Shown piece after piece: positions 23,694 to 32,141 of a stretch of DNA of 42,106 nt (positions are counted from its first letter, which is position 1; each line of letters opens with the position of its first letter). Below the pieces are notes generated by a model, which was not told the DNA's origin, made no database searches, and worked only from the letters and a program-made list of their open reading frames with translations. A program made the translations under genes and the position numbers. The stretch lies in contig JAIEPW010000121.1 in the NCBI GenBank assembly GCA_019748195.1, positions 1 to 42,106 on the forward strand, given 5' to 3'. The stretch comes from Bryobacteraceae bacterium (lineage in GTDB: Bacteria; Acidobacteriota; Terriglobia; Bryobacterales; Bryobacteraceae).

Positions 23694-25309
23694 TGGATCG
23701 TCTCGCTCAGGTTTGCGAGCGGGTCGCGGCGTCGCCCGGACGTTTGAAGAAAGTCGCCGCGGTCAGCGAGTATCTAAGAGACCTGCCGGACCGGGACCTG
23801 GCGCGCGCGGTCCGGTTTCTGTCGGCGCGGCCGGTGGACGGAGGCGAGCGTAAGCTCTCGGTAGGCTATTCCGTTCTGCGCGACGCGGCGCTGTGCGCCA
23901 CCGGCTGGGATGCCGAGACGTACCGCATCTGTCACCGGGAAACGGGCGATACGGGCGAGACCATCAGCCTGCTGGCGAAGAATCAACCGGGCGCGGAGCC
24001 CTTGACGCTGGAGCAGGCGGACCAACTGTACCAGCGGGTGCTGAACGCGGGCCGCACCGCGCTGAAGGTGGAGATCCTTGCCGAGGCGATCCGCCGGCAC
24101 CGCCCGCTGACCATCAAGTACTTCGTGAAGGTGATCACGGGCAACCTGCGGATCGGGCTGCAGGAAAAGATGGTGGAGGAGGCGGTGGCGGCGGCGACAG
24201 GGCTGCCGCCGGCGGCGGTGCGCGCCGCGAACAACAAGCTGGGCGATCTCGCTCGGGTGGCTCTCTCCGCCCGGAAGGGAACGCTGGAGGAGATCGAAGC
24301 GCGGCTGTTCCATCCCATGGACTTCATGCTGGCGCAGCCGGTGGCGGCGCTGGAGGAAATCGAGAATCCGGGCGAGTGGCTGGTGGAGGACAAGTACGAC
24401 GGCATCCGCTCCCAGGTGCACTGGTCGGGCGGGCGGGTGCAGATCTTCTCGCGGGGACGGGACGACGTGACGCAGGCATTCCCGGAACTGGTGGAGGTGT
24501 TCGAGGGCTTCCCCGCCGCGGGGATCGTGGACGGCGAAATCCTGGCGTATCGCGACAACCGGGCTGTGAACTTCAGCGTGTTCCAGCAGCGGCTGGCGCG
24601 CAAGAAGGTATCGGCAAGCCTGCGCGAATCGGTGCCCGTGGCGTTCTTCGGTTACGACGCCCTGTACGCCGGCGGGAGGCTGCTGCTGGAGCTGCCGATC
24701 GAGGCTCGCCGCGCGGAGTTGGAGTCGATGCTGGGCGCGGTGGGGCATCCCATTTATGTGTCGGCCGTTTGGACGGCAACGAGGCGCGAGGAAATCGACG
24801 CTTATTTTCAGGAGGCGCGCGGGCGCGGCAATGAGGGGTTGCTGCTGAAACGGCGGGGCAGCGTCTACGAACCGGGACGGCGCAGCGAGAACTGGCTGAA
24901 GGTGAAGCGGCCGTTCGGCGCCCTGGATGTCGTGATCACGGCCGCCGAGCAGGGCAACGGACGCCGCGCCACCATGCTTTCCGACTACACCTTCGCGGTG
25001 CGGGACGGCGAGCGCTATCTGAACGTGGGTAAGGCTTATTCCGGCCTCACCGACCCGGAGATCCGGCAGTTGACGCAGTTGTTGAAGAACCTGACTACGG
25101 ATCGCTTCGGCCGCGTGTACCTGGTGAAGCCGGAGGTGGTGCTGGAGGTCGCTTTTGACGGAGTGCAGAAGAGCCCGCGGCACAAGAGCGGATATGCGTT
25201 ACGCTTCCCACGCATTCTGAACTGGCGGCGGGACAAGAAGCCGGAGGAGTGCGACACGCTGGACACGGTGCGGGAGTTATACGAGAAGGCCGTGGAACAT
25301 AATGGCTGA
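23693..25309 (+). CDS. ATP-dependent DNA ligase of the ligase-associated cluster
   Basis: The 538-residue protein has an N-terminal helical DNA-binding domain (1-205), a nucleotidyltransferase domain with adenylated Lys234 in VEDKYDGIRS, motif III-like FFGYDALY, motif IV-like NEGLLLKR, motif V NWLKVKRPF, and an OB domain to the end (VVLEVAFDGVQKSPRHKSGY, then LRFPRILNWRRDKKPEE). Layout and length match the bacterial 'LigB-type' ATP ligase that travels with the exonuclease, helicase and phosphoesterase. It seals nicks after end processing; the main replicative ligase would be a NAD-dependent LigA elsewhere. Coupled at both ends: it shares one base with the previous stop and overlaps the helicase start by 8. 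Confidence 0.92.
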   Translation: MDRLAQVCERVAASPGRLKKVAAVSEYLRDLPDRDLARAVRFLSARPVDGGERKLSVGYSVLRDAALCATGWDAETYRICHRETGDTGETISLLAKNQPGAEPLTLEQADQLYQRVLNAGRTALKVEILAEAIRRHRPLTIKYFVKVITGNLRIGLQEKMVEEAVAAATGLPPAAVRAANNKLGDLARVALSARKGTLEEIEARLFHPMDFMLAQPVAALEEIENPGEWLVEDKYDGIRSQVHWSGGRVQIFSRGRDDVTQAFPELVEVFEGFPAAGIVDGEILAYRDNRAVNFSVFQQRLARKKVSASLRESVPVAFFGYDALYAGGRLLLELPIEARRAELESMLGAVGHPIYVSAVWTATRREEIDAYFQEARGRGNEGLLLKRRGSVYEPGRRSENWLKVKRPFGALDVVITAAEQGNGRRATMLSDYTFAVRDGERYLNVGKAYSGLTDPEIRQLTQLLKNLTTDRFGRVYLVKPEVVLEVAFDGVQKSPRHKSGYALRFPRILNWRRDKKPEECDTLDTVRELYEKAVEHNG

Positions 25310-27827
25310 GCGTTTGTTCCCGCCGTTGCAAGCGTGGTTCGCCGGGCGATTCGCGGGGCGGAGCGAGATCCAGAAGCGGGCGCTGCCGCACACGCTCCGC
25401 GGGGAGAACACGCTGATTCTCGCGCCGACGGGCAGCGGCAAGACGCTGGCGGCGTTCCTGTCGATCCTGTCCGCGCTGGGCAAGCGAGCCGCGGGCGAGG
25501 GTCTTCCGAATGCGGTGTGCGCGGTTTACGTGTCGCCGCTGCGATCCCTGACGCGAGACATCGAGCGCAACCTGAGCGGCCCGCTGCAGGCGCTGAACGC
25601 GACGCTGCCGGACGCGCGGCACATCCGGATGGAGGTGCGCACGGGCGACACCAGCGATGCGCTGCGATCGCGGATGCAGCGCAAGCGCCCGCACCTGCTG
25701 CTGACCACGCCGGAGAGCCTGAGCTCGCTTCTGTCGCAGACCGGCTGGCGGGACGGCTTCCGGCCGTTTGTCGCGGTGGTGGACGAGATCCACGCGATGG
25801 CGGAATCGAAGCGCGGAACCCTGCTGGCGCTGGCGCTGGAGCGTCTGGAAGAGCGCGCGGGGCATCCGCTGCAGCGGATCGGGTTGTCGGCGACGGCGCA
25901 TCCGGTGGAAGAAGTGCGCCGCCTGTTGTGCGGCGCGCGAGAATGCGCGGTGGCGGAATCGGACATCCGCAAGACGCACCGGCTGGAGATCGCGGAGCTG
26001 GCGCCGGAATCGAGGCTGCCGGCGGCGGGCTGGGGTCCCTTTCCGATCGCGCATACAGTCGCGAGGCTGATCCAGGAAGCGAATTGCAGCCTGGTATTCA
26101 CGGCGACACGCTCGGGAGCGGAGCGGCTGGCGCTGGCATTGCGGGTGCTGCTGCCGGATTGGGAAGAGCAAATCGGCGTGCATCACGCCTCGATCGCGCG
26201 GGAGGAGCGGCTGCGGATCGAGGAAGCGCTGGCCTCAGGTTCGATCCGGGCGGCGGTGTGCTCCACCAGCCTGGAGCTCGGGGTGGATTTCCCGGCGGTG
26301 GATCAGGTGGTGCTGATCGGCGCGCCGCGGGGAGTCAGCCGGGCGATCCAGCGGCTGGGACGCAGCGGGCATCGCGTGGGCGGCGTGGCCGCGGGTGTTC
26401 TGGCGCCGGTGAGCCTGCCCGATTTGCTGGAGTGCATCGCGGTGCGGGAGGCGGTGCGAGCGGGCCGGCTGGATGAGCTGAAGACGGTGCGGCAGCCATT
26501 GGATGTGCTGGCGCAGGTGGTGCTGGGCATGGCGGTGGAGCGCGAATGGGGGTTGGAGGAGGCGTTCGCGCTGGTGCGCCGTGCCGGGCCCTACCTGGAG
26601 GTGACACGCGCGGATTTCGATTCGGTCATCGATTACCTGGCGGGCGGCGGTCCGGTGCTTTCGAACTACGAGGAAGCATACGGCAAGATCGTCGTTCGGG
26701 AGGGGCGGTTCCGGGTGGCGTCCACGAAAGTGGCGCGGCTGTACTACCAGAACATCGGGACGATCAGCGACGCGTTCCTGATGCGGGTGTACACAAAGCA
26801 GAACCGGCGGTTAGGCGAGGTGGAGGAGGAGTTCCTCGCGGCGCTGCAGCCGAAGGAGGCGTTCATTCTGGGAGGCAAGGCGGTGCGCGTGGAGCGGATG
26901 CACGCCGATGTCGCGGTGGTGGCTCCGGCGGAGGGAGAAAGCGTGCGGACGCCGCGCTGGATGGGCGGCAAGATGAGTCTTTCGGCGCGGCTGGCGTGCG
27001 AGGAGTTGGCGCTGCGGCGCGCGCTGCGCGGGGCGTTCGGGCGGGGTGGGATGCGGGCCTGCCGGGCGGTGCTGAAGTCGGACTACGGGTTGAATCCGAG
27101 CGCCGTGCGGGAGACCGCCGGGTTTCTGGAGCGCCAGATGCAAGCCGCGCCGATTCCGGTGGATGCGCCGGTGCAGGTGGAGCGGATCGCGGCGGGACGG
27201 TCGCTGTTGATTCTGTTTCACGTGCTCGCCGGGCGTGCGGTGAATCGATCCTTGGCGTGGGTAGCGGGACACCGGCTGGGCACGGAAGCGGGAAGCGTGG
27301 CGGCGAATTACGACGATCACGGCTTCCTGCTGGCGCTGAACGCGAGATCGGCGCCGGGGTTGGAGCGGCTGCGCGAGTTGTTCGATCCGGAGCGATGGGG
27401 GGACGATCTGCTGCGCGCGCTGCGCTCCACCGAGCAACTGGGGCGCAAGTTCCGCCCGGTGGCGGAGACGGGGCAACTGCTGGCGCGGCGGACGGTGCAG
27501 GGACCTCCGGGGCGGCGGCAGGCAAGCTGGAGCGGGTCACTGCTTTACGAAACCTTCCTGAAGCATCAGCCCGATCATCCGCTGGTGCGGGAGACGGTAC
27601 GGGCCACGCTGGAAGAGGAGCTGGACGCAGCGCGAGCCGCGGACGAAGCCGCGCGGATTCACGCTGCTCCGTGGGAATGCTTCGATCTTCCGCGCCCGTC
27701 GCCGCTGGCGCTGCCGCTGTTCGCGGCGTTCAATCGCGAGGTGCTGATCCAGCAGGACCCGGAGAAGGCGGTAGACGAGTGGGTGTCGGATCTGTATCAG
27801 GCCTGGAGCACCGAGGCGGGCGGATGA
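25302..27827 (+). CDS. Ligase-associated DEXH-box helicase (Lhr-core type)
   Basis: The 841-residue protein is a superfamily-2 helicase: Walker A APTGSGKT at 41-48, motif Ia YVSPLRSLTRD, TTPESL, DEIH at 161-164 (motif II), GLSATAHP (motif III), then the second RecA domain with CSTSLELGVDF (motif V) and IQRLGRSGHRVGG (motif VI). The long C-terminal part (from about 400) holds the Lhr-specific winged helix and beta-barrel. Family members are 3'-5' translocases. It presumably unwinds DNA or DNA-RNA for the exonuclease and ligase of this cluster. Its stop overlaps the ATG of the phosphoesterase gene (ATGA at 27824-27827). Confidence 0.93.
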   Translation: MAERLFPPLQAWFAGRFAGRSEIQKRALPHTLRGENTLILAPTGSGKTLAAFLSILSALGKRAAGEGLPNAVCAVYVSPLRSLTRDIERNLSGPLQALNATLPDARHIRMEVRTGDTSDALRSRMQRKRPHLLLTTPESLSSLLSQTGWRDGFRPFVAVVDEIHAMAESKRGTLLALALERLEERAGHPLQRIGLSATAHPVEEVRRLLCGARECAVAESDIRKTHRLEIAELAPESRLPAAGWGPFPIAHTVARLIQEANCSLVFTATRSGAERLALALRVLLPDWEEQIGVHHASIAREERLRIEEALASGSIRAAVCSTSLELGVDFPAVDQVVLIGAPRGVSRAIQRLGRSGHRVGGVAAGVLAPVSLPDLLECIAVREAVRAGRLDELKTVRQPLDVLAQVVLGMAVEREWGLEEAFALVRRAGPYLEVTRADFDSVIDYLAGGGPVLSNYEEAYGKIVVREGRFRVASTKVARLYYQNIGTISDAFLMRVYTKQNRRLGEVEEEFLAALQPKEAFILGGKAVRVERMHADVAVVAPAEGESVRTPRWMGGKMSLSARLACEELALRRALRGAFGRGGMRACRAVLKSDYGLNPSAVRETAGFLERQMQAAPIPVDAPVQVERIAAGRSLLILFHVLAGRAVNRSLAWVAGHRLGTEAGSVAANYDDHGFLLALNARSAPGLERLRELFDPERWGDDLLRALRSTEQLGRKFRPVAETGQLLARRTVQGPPGRRQASWSGSLLYETFLKHQPDHPLVRETVRATLEEELDAARAADEAARIHAAPWECFDLPRPSPLALPLFAAFNREVLIQQDPEKAVDEWVSDLYQAWSTEAGG

Positions 27828-28513
27828 CGCGGGTGGAGATTGAGCGGGGAGTGGAGGCGCACGCGAGCGGAGCGTTGTGGATTCCATCGACACGCGTGGT
27901 GATCCTGGCCGATGTTCATCTCGGTTACGCGTGGGCGCAGCGGCGCCGGGGAGAGCTGGGTCCGCTGGAGGAGGGCGGGGTGGGCGCCCGGATCGACGCG
28001 GTGCTGGACGAGCTTGCTCCGCGGGAAGTGGTGCTGCTGGGCGATGTGGTGCATGCGCCAAATCCGGGCGCGGAGGAGCGGTCGCGAATTGAGGGCGTGC
28101 TGCGGCGGCTGCTGGAGCGGTCGCGGGTCATGCTGGTGCGCGGCAATCACGACCGGCGTTTCGCTCGCGATTTCGGGCGCCTGGATGTTTCCTTGCAGGA
28201 GTCCTGGAGTTGCGAGGAAGTCTTCGCGATCCACGGCGACAAGCTGAACGTGGCGATTCCAGAAGGACCGCTGCTGGTGGTGGGACATCTGCATCCGTGC
28301 TGGAAGGTGTATGACGCCGCGGGGGTGGGACATCGGATGCCGGTGTTCGTGCGGACCGAGAAGGGGCTCGTGCTGCCGGCGTTTTCGCCGTTCGCGCGCG
28401 GGTTCGACATCCGGGATCCGTGGCCGGAGGAACTGCGGGCGCTGCTAGGGAAGCCGGACCGGCTGTTCGCGGTGACGGGCAAGCGCGTGCTGGAAGTCCC
28501 GCGCCGGAGGTGA
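27824..28513 (+). CDS. Ligase-associated metallophosphoesterase
   Basis: This 229-residue protein has all calcineurin-type metal motifs in order: DVH at 30-32, GDVVH at 73-77, GNHD at 107-110, HGD at 137-139 and GHLH at 154-157. It is the manganese-dependent phosphoesterase/nuclease that completes the four-gene ligase-associated repair set. The start is ATG 27824, overlapping the helicase stop; the frame runs far upstream inside the helicase gene but that is not coding. It is the last gene of the operon; a 148-base gap follows. No terminator hairpin is evident after the stop. Confidence 0.9.
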   Translation: MTRVEIERGVEAHASGALWIPSTRVVILADVHLGYAWAQRRRGELGPLEEGGVGARIDAVLDELAPREVVLLGDVVHAPNPGAEERSRIEGVLRRLLERSRVMLVRGNHDRRFARDFGRLDVSLQESWSCEEVFAIHGDKLNVAIPEGPLLVVGHLHPCWKVYDAAGVGHRMPVFVRTEKGLVLPAFSPFARGFDIRDPWPEELRALLGKPDRLFAVTGKRVLEVPRRR

Positions 28514-28661
28514 GCCGGTTTCGCTTGCGAGCGGTTGCGCGGAATCTCCAGCAATGTAGGCGCGGCGCGAGGGCGTGTAACATGACGTTAGCGGAAGGCG
28601 TCCGCGGAGATCCGAGGGCCGGATCGAGGATGGCGGGGAGCGCGACGCCGGAGGGAAGTGA

Positions 28662-29531
28662 ATGGCGGACGAAGTCAAAGAGCCGATTCTCACAATCAAG
28701 CTGAGCAAGGGCCTCGCGGATCGTAACCGGCTTCCGCTGGCTCACGTACTCTCCGTCCTGGAAGAGTTTCGACAGATGCTCGCCGAGATCGGACGAAGGC
28801 TGCAGCGCGAGCGTGGGGCTCCGCAGCCAAGCGGGGAGTTCGGATTAGAGATTCTGGCTACCTCGGGGATGTTGTTGCAGCATGGCAGCGTGCAGGCGCC
28901 CATTGCGATTACGAACAACATTCATACCGGCGTCCTGGCGGCGCAGGAGTTGATTCGGACACTGGACTTGTTGGAGCGTGAGGATGGAACGCCGGATCCG
29001 AACGTTCCCGTAGATCGGACTCTGATCCGGCGCGTCGCACGTCTTGCGCGGATTCAGAAGGCGGACAAGACCGATCTCAATGTTTCCCTGGACGCTCCTG
29101 GTTTCTCGAAACCGATGAAGGCGAGCTTCGGCGCCGCCGGTAGAGCTTCTATCAAGGCGCTTCAATCTCCGACGTTCGAGGTGGAGGGAGCGAGTGTTTA
29201 CGGAAAGCTGGTGGAACTGGTGGATCGGGACCCGTCCGAGGAGGACGGAAGGTGCTTCTGGGGTGAGCTGCGGCGCGAGAACGGCGAGGCTTTGCGGGTG
29301 CAGTTTCGGCAGAGGGACATCCAGGCGGTGACGCCGCTGTTCCGGAAGCAAGTGGTTGTCAGCGGGAGGATTGTCTACTATCGCGTCGCGAATCCGAAAA
29401 TCATTGCTGAGACCATCACCGCGGACGCTGACCGCGACTACGAGGCGGCATTTGACGAGCTGTTCGGCGCGTACCGCGATGCATTCGGGACGGACACGAA
29501 GACTTTGATCAACCGGCTGCGCGAGGAATAG
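28662..29531 (+). CDS. Unrecognised 289-residue protein, partner of the PIN nuclease
   Basis: I do not recognise a named family. Visible parts: an N-terminal helix-rich region (HVLSVLEEFRQMLAEIGRRL), a Gly-rich strand region (FGLEILATSGMLLQHGSVQA), a helical middle (NIHTGVLAAQELIRTLDLLE), and a C-terminal beta domain (KLVELVDRDPSEEDGRCFWG, then ALRVQFRQRDIQAVTPLF, then KQVVVSGRIVYYRVANPKII) ending in a helix YEAAFDELFGAYRDAF. The beta part follows a G-x-hydrophobic/CFxx/VxVSGxxxY pattern I have seen beside PIN proteins. No helix-turn-helix is evident. ATG has an excellent site (GGAGGGAAG). The next gene starts two bases after the stop, so the pair is coupled, as in a toxin-antitoxin arrangement with an unusually large first component. 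Confidence 0.6.
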   Translation: MADEVKEPILTIKLSKGLADRNRLPLAHVLSVLEEFRQMLAEIGRRLQRERGAPQPSGEFGLEILATSGMLLQHGSVQAPIAITNNIHTGVLAAQELIRTLDLLEREDGTPDPNVPVDRTLIRRVARLARIQKADKTDLNVSLDAPGFSKPMKASFGAAGRASIKALQSPTFEVEGASVYGKLVELVDRDPSEEDGRCFWGELRRENGEALRVQFRQRDIQAVTPLFRKQVVVSGRIVYYRVANPKIIAETITADADRDYEAAFDELFGAYRDAFGTDTKTLINRLREE

Positions 29532-29533
29532 CT

Positions 29534-30031
29534 TTGAACGCGGCGTACTTCGATACCTCCGTGTTCCTGGCGATTCTAAACGGCGAGCCAACTTCGCGAA
29601 GTATTCGAGCACTTCTCCGAGAGCTGAAACAAGATAAGGTGAAGCTGTACACGTCGATCATCACGGTTCAGGAAGTGTCGGTGCTATCGTTTCGAGCAGG
29701 GCGCGCGTACGACGACAATCATGCGAAGGTAAACAAGCTCGCGAGGATTCAAACCGTGACGCGTGAGATCGCGCTGACCGCAGCCAAGATAGAGGCGCAG
29801 GTGCTCGACCTCTCCAGTGACCGCGATGCGGCGGAAAACAGGCGGCGCAAATGGGATTGTTTTCACATCGCGACCGCGATGGTCCTGGGTTGCCAAGAGT
29901 TGTTCACGCTGGACGCCGGCATGCTTGCGCGACACAGCCAACTGCAGCTCAAGCAGATCCGGTTCCTGGAGCCGACGCCTCGAACGCCAGAACTTGGATT
30001 TGATGAGCCCAGTGCAGAGAAGGATAATTGA
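29534..30031 (+). CDS. PIN-domain ribonuclease (VapC-like)
   Basis: The 165-residue protein has the four acidic residues of an active PIN nuclease: Asp7 (YFDTSVFL), Glu47 (TVQEVSVL), Asp108 (KWDCFHIATA) and Asp127 (FTLDAGML). Length is a little above the usual 130-140 because of an extended C-terminal tail. TTG 29534 is used because it lies two bases after the stop of the 289-residue gene and gives the standard N-terminus. PIN toxins typically cut tRNA or rRNA. Codon use in this gene and its partner is more mixed than in the neighbours, suggesting separate acquisition. Confidence 0.84.
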   Translation: MNAAYFDTSVFLAILNGEPTSRSIRALLRELKQDKVKLYTSIITVQEVSVLSFRAGRAYDDNHAKVNKLARIQTVTREIALTAAKIEAQVLDLSSDRDAAENRRRKWDCFHIATAMVLGCQELFTLDAGMLARHSQLQLKQIRFLEPTPRTPELGFDEPSAEKDN

Positions 30032-30080
30032 CCGAAGCGACGACACTCTCATGATGCGCAAGACTCACCTGATTCATCCC

Positions 30081-32141
30081 ATGACCCGCCGTACCGTACT
30101 CATCACCGCATTCCTGCTGGCGATTCCCGCGTTCGCGTCGGAGAGCGTCGCCAGGTCGATCACGATTTACCGCGACAAGTTCGGCGTGCCGCACGTCTAC
30201 GCGCCCACCGACGCCGCAGCGAGCTTCGGGTTCGCTTACGCGCAGGCGGAGGACAACTTCTGGCAGATCGAGGACAGCTATATCCGGGGCGTGGGCCGCG
30301 CGGCAGAGGTTTACGGGGAGAAGGCGCTGGCGGACGACCTGGTGGTGCATGCGCTGGAGATTCCGAAGCATGCCCGGCGGGAATATGAGCGGTTGAGCCC
30401 GAAGGCGAAAGCCGTGGCCGATGGGTATATCGCGGGACTGAACTGGTATCTGGCCAAGAATCCGGGGACCAGGCCGCGGCTGATCACGAAGTTCGAACCG
30501 TGGATGGCGTTCGCGTACTCGCGCTATTCGGTGTACGTCAACTTTCTGTTCCGGCAGACGGGACTGCGGGCGGAGGAGATGAAGGACGCGGCGCAATCGC
30601 AGGGGTCGAACATGTGGGCGGTGATGCCGGCCAAGAGCGCTGCGGGCCGGGCGATGCTGTTCCTCAATCCGCACCAGCCGTTCTTCGGGCTGGGACAGTG
30701 GTGGGAAGGACACGTGGTGAGCAGGGAGGGCTGGAATCTGTCCGGCGCGACCTTCTTCGGCTCGGCGTTTCCCACCATCGGGCATAACGAGAATCTGGGC
30801 TGGTCGCACACGGTGAACAAGCCGGATAACTTCGACATCTGGGAAGAGACGTTCGACAAGCCAGGCGATCCGCTTGCGTACAAGTACGGCAATGAGTATC
30901 GCCGGGCGACGGAGTGGAGCGAAACCGTCAAGGTAAACGGCACGGCGAAGACGTACAAGTTCCGCAAGACGCATCACGGCCCGATCGTGGCGGTGCGGAA
31001 CGGAAAGCCGATGGCGATCCGCTTCGCGCGGCTGGAGGAAGGCGGCGCGTTCGAGCAGTGGTATGAGATGGGCAAGGCGCGGAACTTCGCCGAGTTCAAG
31101 AAGGCGCTGTCGCGCACGGCGGTGCCGCTGTTCAACACCATGTACGCGGATCGCGAGGGCAATATTTATTACGTCCATTCCGGCGCGGTGCCGCGGCGGG
31201 CCACCCGTTACGACTGGTCCAAGGCGGTGAACGGAGCGGATCCGGAGGCGGAGTGGCAAGGCTATCACTCGCTGGAAGAATTGCCGCAGGTGTTCAACCC
31301 GAAATCCGGATTCGTGCAGAATTGCAATTCCACGCCGTTCACGACGACGATCGGCCCGGACAATCCGGACGAGTCGAAGTATCCGCGCTACATGTGGGGC
31401 GATCCGGAGACGGGGCGGGCGCGGATCTCCCGGAGGATTCTGGCGAACAAGCCGAAGTTCAGTTTCGAGGAGTGGGAGCGGGCGGCGTTCGATACGACGG
31501 CGATCGAGGCGGAGACGGCGATCCCGATGCTGGGCGCGGCCTACGAGGAGCTGCGGAAGAAGGATCCGGCGCGCGCGGCAAAGCTCGCCGGGGCGATGGA
31601 AGAGCTGCGGGAGTGGGATCACGTGGGGCGTTTCGATTCGAAGGCGATGACGCTGTTCTCCTTGTATTTTTCCAAGCGCGTGCGGCAGGCGAGGCAGTTT
31701 CCGGAGGCGATCGGCGCCCTGGAGAGCGTAATCGGGGATCTGGAGAAGGCCTACGGGACGTGGCAGGTTCCGTGGGGGGAGATCAACCGCATCCAGCGGC
31801 GGCACACCTCCGGTGAGGAGCCGTTCCGAGACGCTGAGGAGAGCTATCCGGTGGCGGGCGGCCCCGGCGATATCGGGATCGTATTCAACTTCTACGCGCG
31901 TCCGGAGGCGGGTCAGAAGCGGATCTACGGGGTTGCGGGGCACTCATTCGTAAGCGTGGTGGAGTTCGGACCCCAGGTGCGGGCGAAGAGCCTGCTGCAG
32001 TTCGGGCAGAGCGCGGATCCGAAGTCGCCGCACTACATGGACCAGGGCAAGCTGTATTCGGAAGCGAAGTTCAAGCCGGCCTGGTTCACCGCGGCGGAGG
32101 TGAAGGCGAACTCGGCGAAGGCTTACAAGCCGGGGCTGTGA
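30081..32141 (+). CDS. Penicillin-acylase-type Ntn hydrolase, exported
   Basis: The 686-residue precursor has a signal peptide (MTRRTVLITAFLLAIPAFAS), an alpha segment starting SITIYRDKFGVPHVYAPTDA, and the autocatalytic junction QGSNMWAV at 174-181 where Ser176 would become the N-terminal nucleophile of the beta subunit (GSNxW is diagnostic). Family members are periplasmic amidases acting on penicillins, acyl-homoserine lactones, cephalosporin precursors or other acyl-amides. The alpha chain is about 150 residues. ATG 30081 is chosen for the signal; ATGs at 30051 and 30054 in frame would add 9-10 residues. Its 3' end overlaps that of the convergent MFS gene by 19 bases. Confidence 0.88.
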   Translation: MTRRTVLITAFLLAIPAFASESVARSITIYRDKFGVPHVYAPTDAAASFGFAYAQAEDNFWQIEDSYIRGVGRAAEVYGEKALADDLVVHALEIPKHARREYERLSPKAKAVADGYIAGLNWYLAKNPGTRPRLITKFEPWMAFAYSRYSVYVNFLFRQTGLRAEEMKDAAQSQGSNMWAVMPAKSAAGRAMLFLNPHQPFFGLGQWWEGHVVSREGWNLSGATFFGSAFPTIGHNENLGWSHTVNKPDNFDIWEETFDKPGDPLAYKYGNEYRRATEWSETVKVNGTAKTYKFRKTHHGPIVAVRNGKPMAIRFARLEEGGAFEQWYEMGKARNFAEFKKALSRTAVPLFNTMYADREGNIYYVHSGAVPRRATRYDWSKAVNGADPEAEWQGYHSLEELPQVFNPKSGFVQNCNSTPFTTTIGPDNPDESKYPRYMWGDPETGRARISRRILANKPKFSFEEWERAAFDTTAIEAETAIPMLGAAYEELRKKDPARAAKLAGAMEELREWDHVGRFDSKAMTLFSLYFSKRVRQARQFPEAIGALESVIGDLEKAYGTWQVPWGEINRIQRRHTSGEEPFRDAEESYPVAGGPGDIGIVFNFYARPEAGQKRIYGVAGHSFVSVVEFGPQVRAKSLLQFGQSADPKSPHYMDQGKLYSEAKFKPAWFTAAEVKANSAKAYKPGL

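Noticed and set aside
28514-28661. Terminator and promoter between the repair operon and the PIN pair
   Set aside because: A GCGGA/TCCGC stem is present near 28590, but without a T-run, and no matched -35/-10 pair could be defended.
29534-30031. Part of a classic VapBC pair with a short antitoxin
   Set aside because: The upstream gene is 289 residues and has no ribbon-helix-helix, AbrB or Phd pattern, so the classic label was not used.
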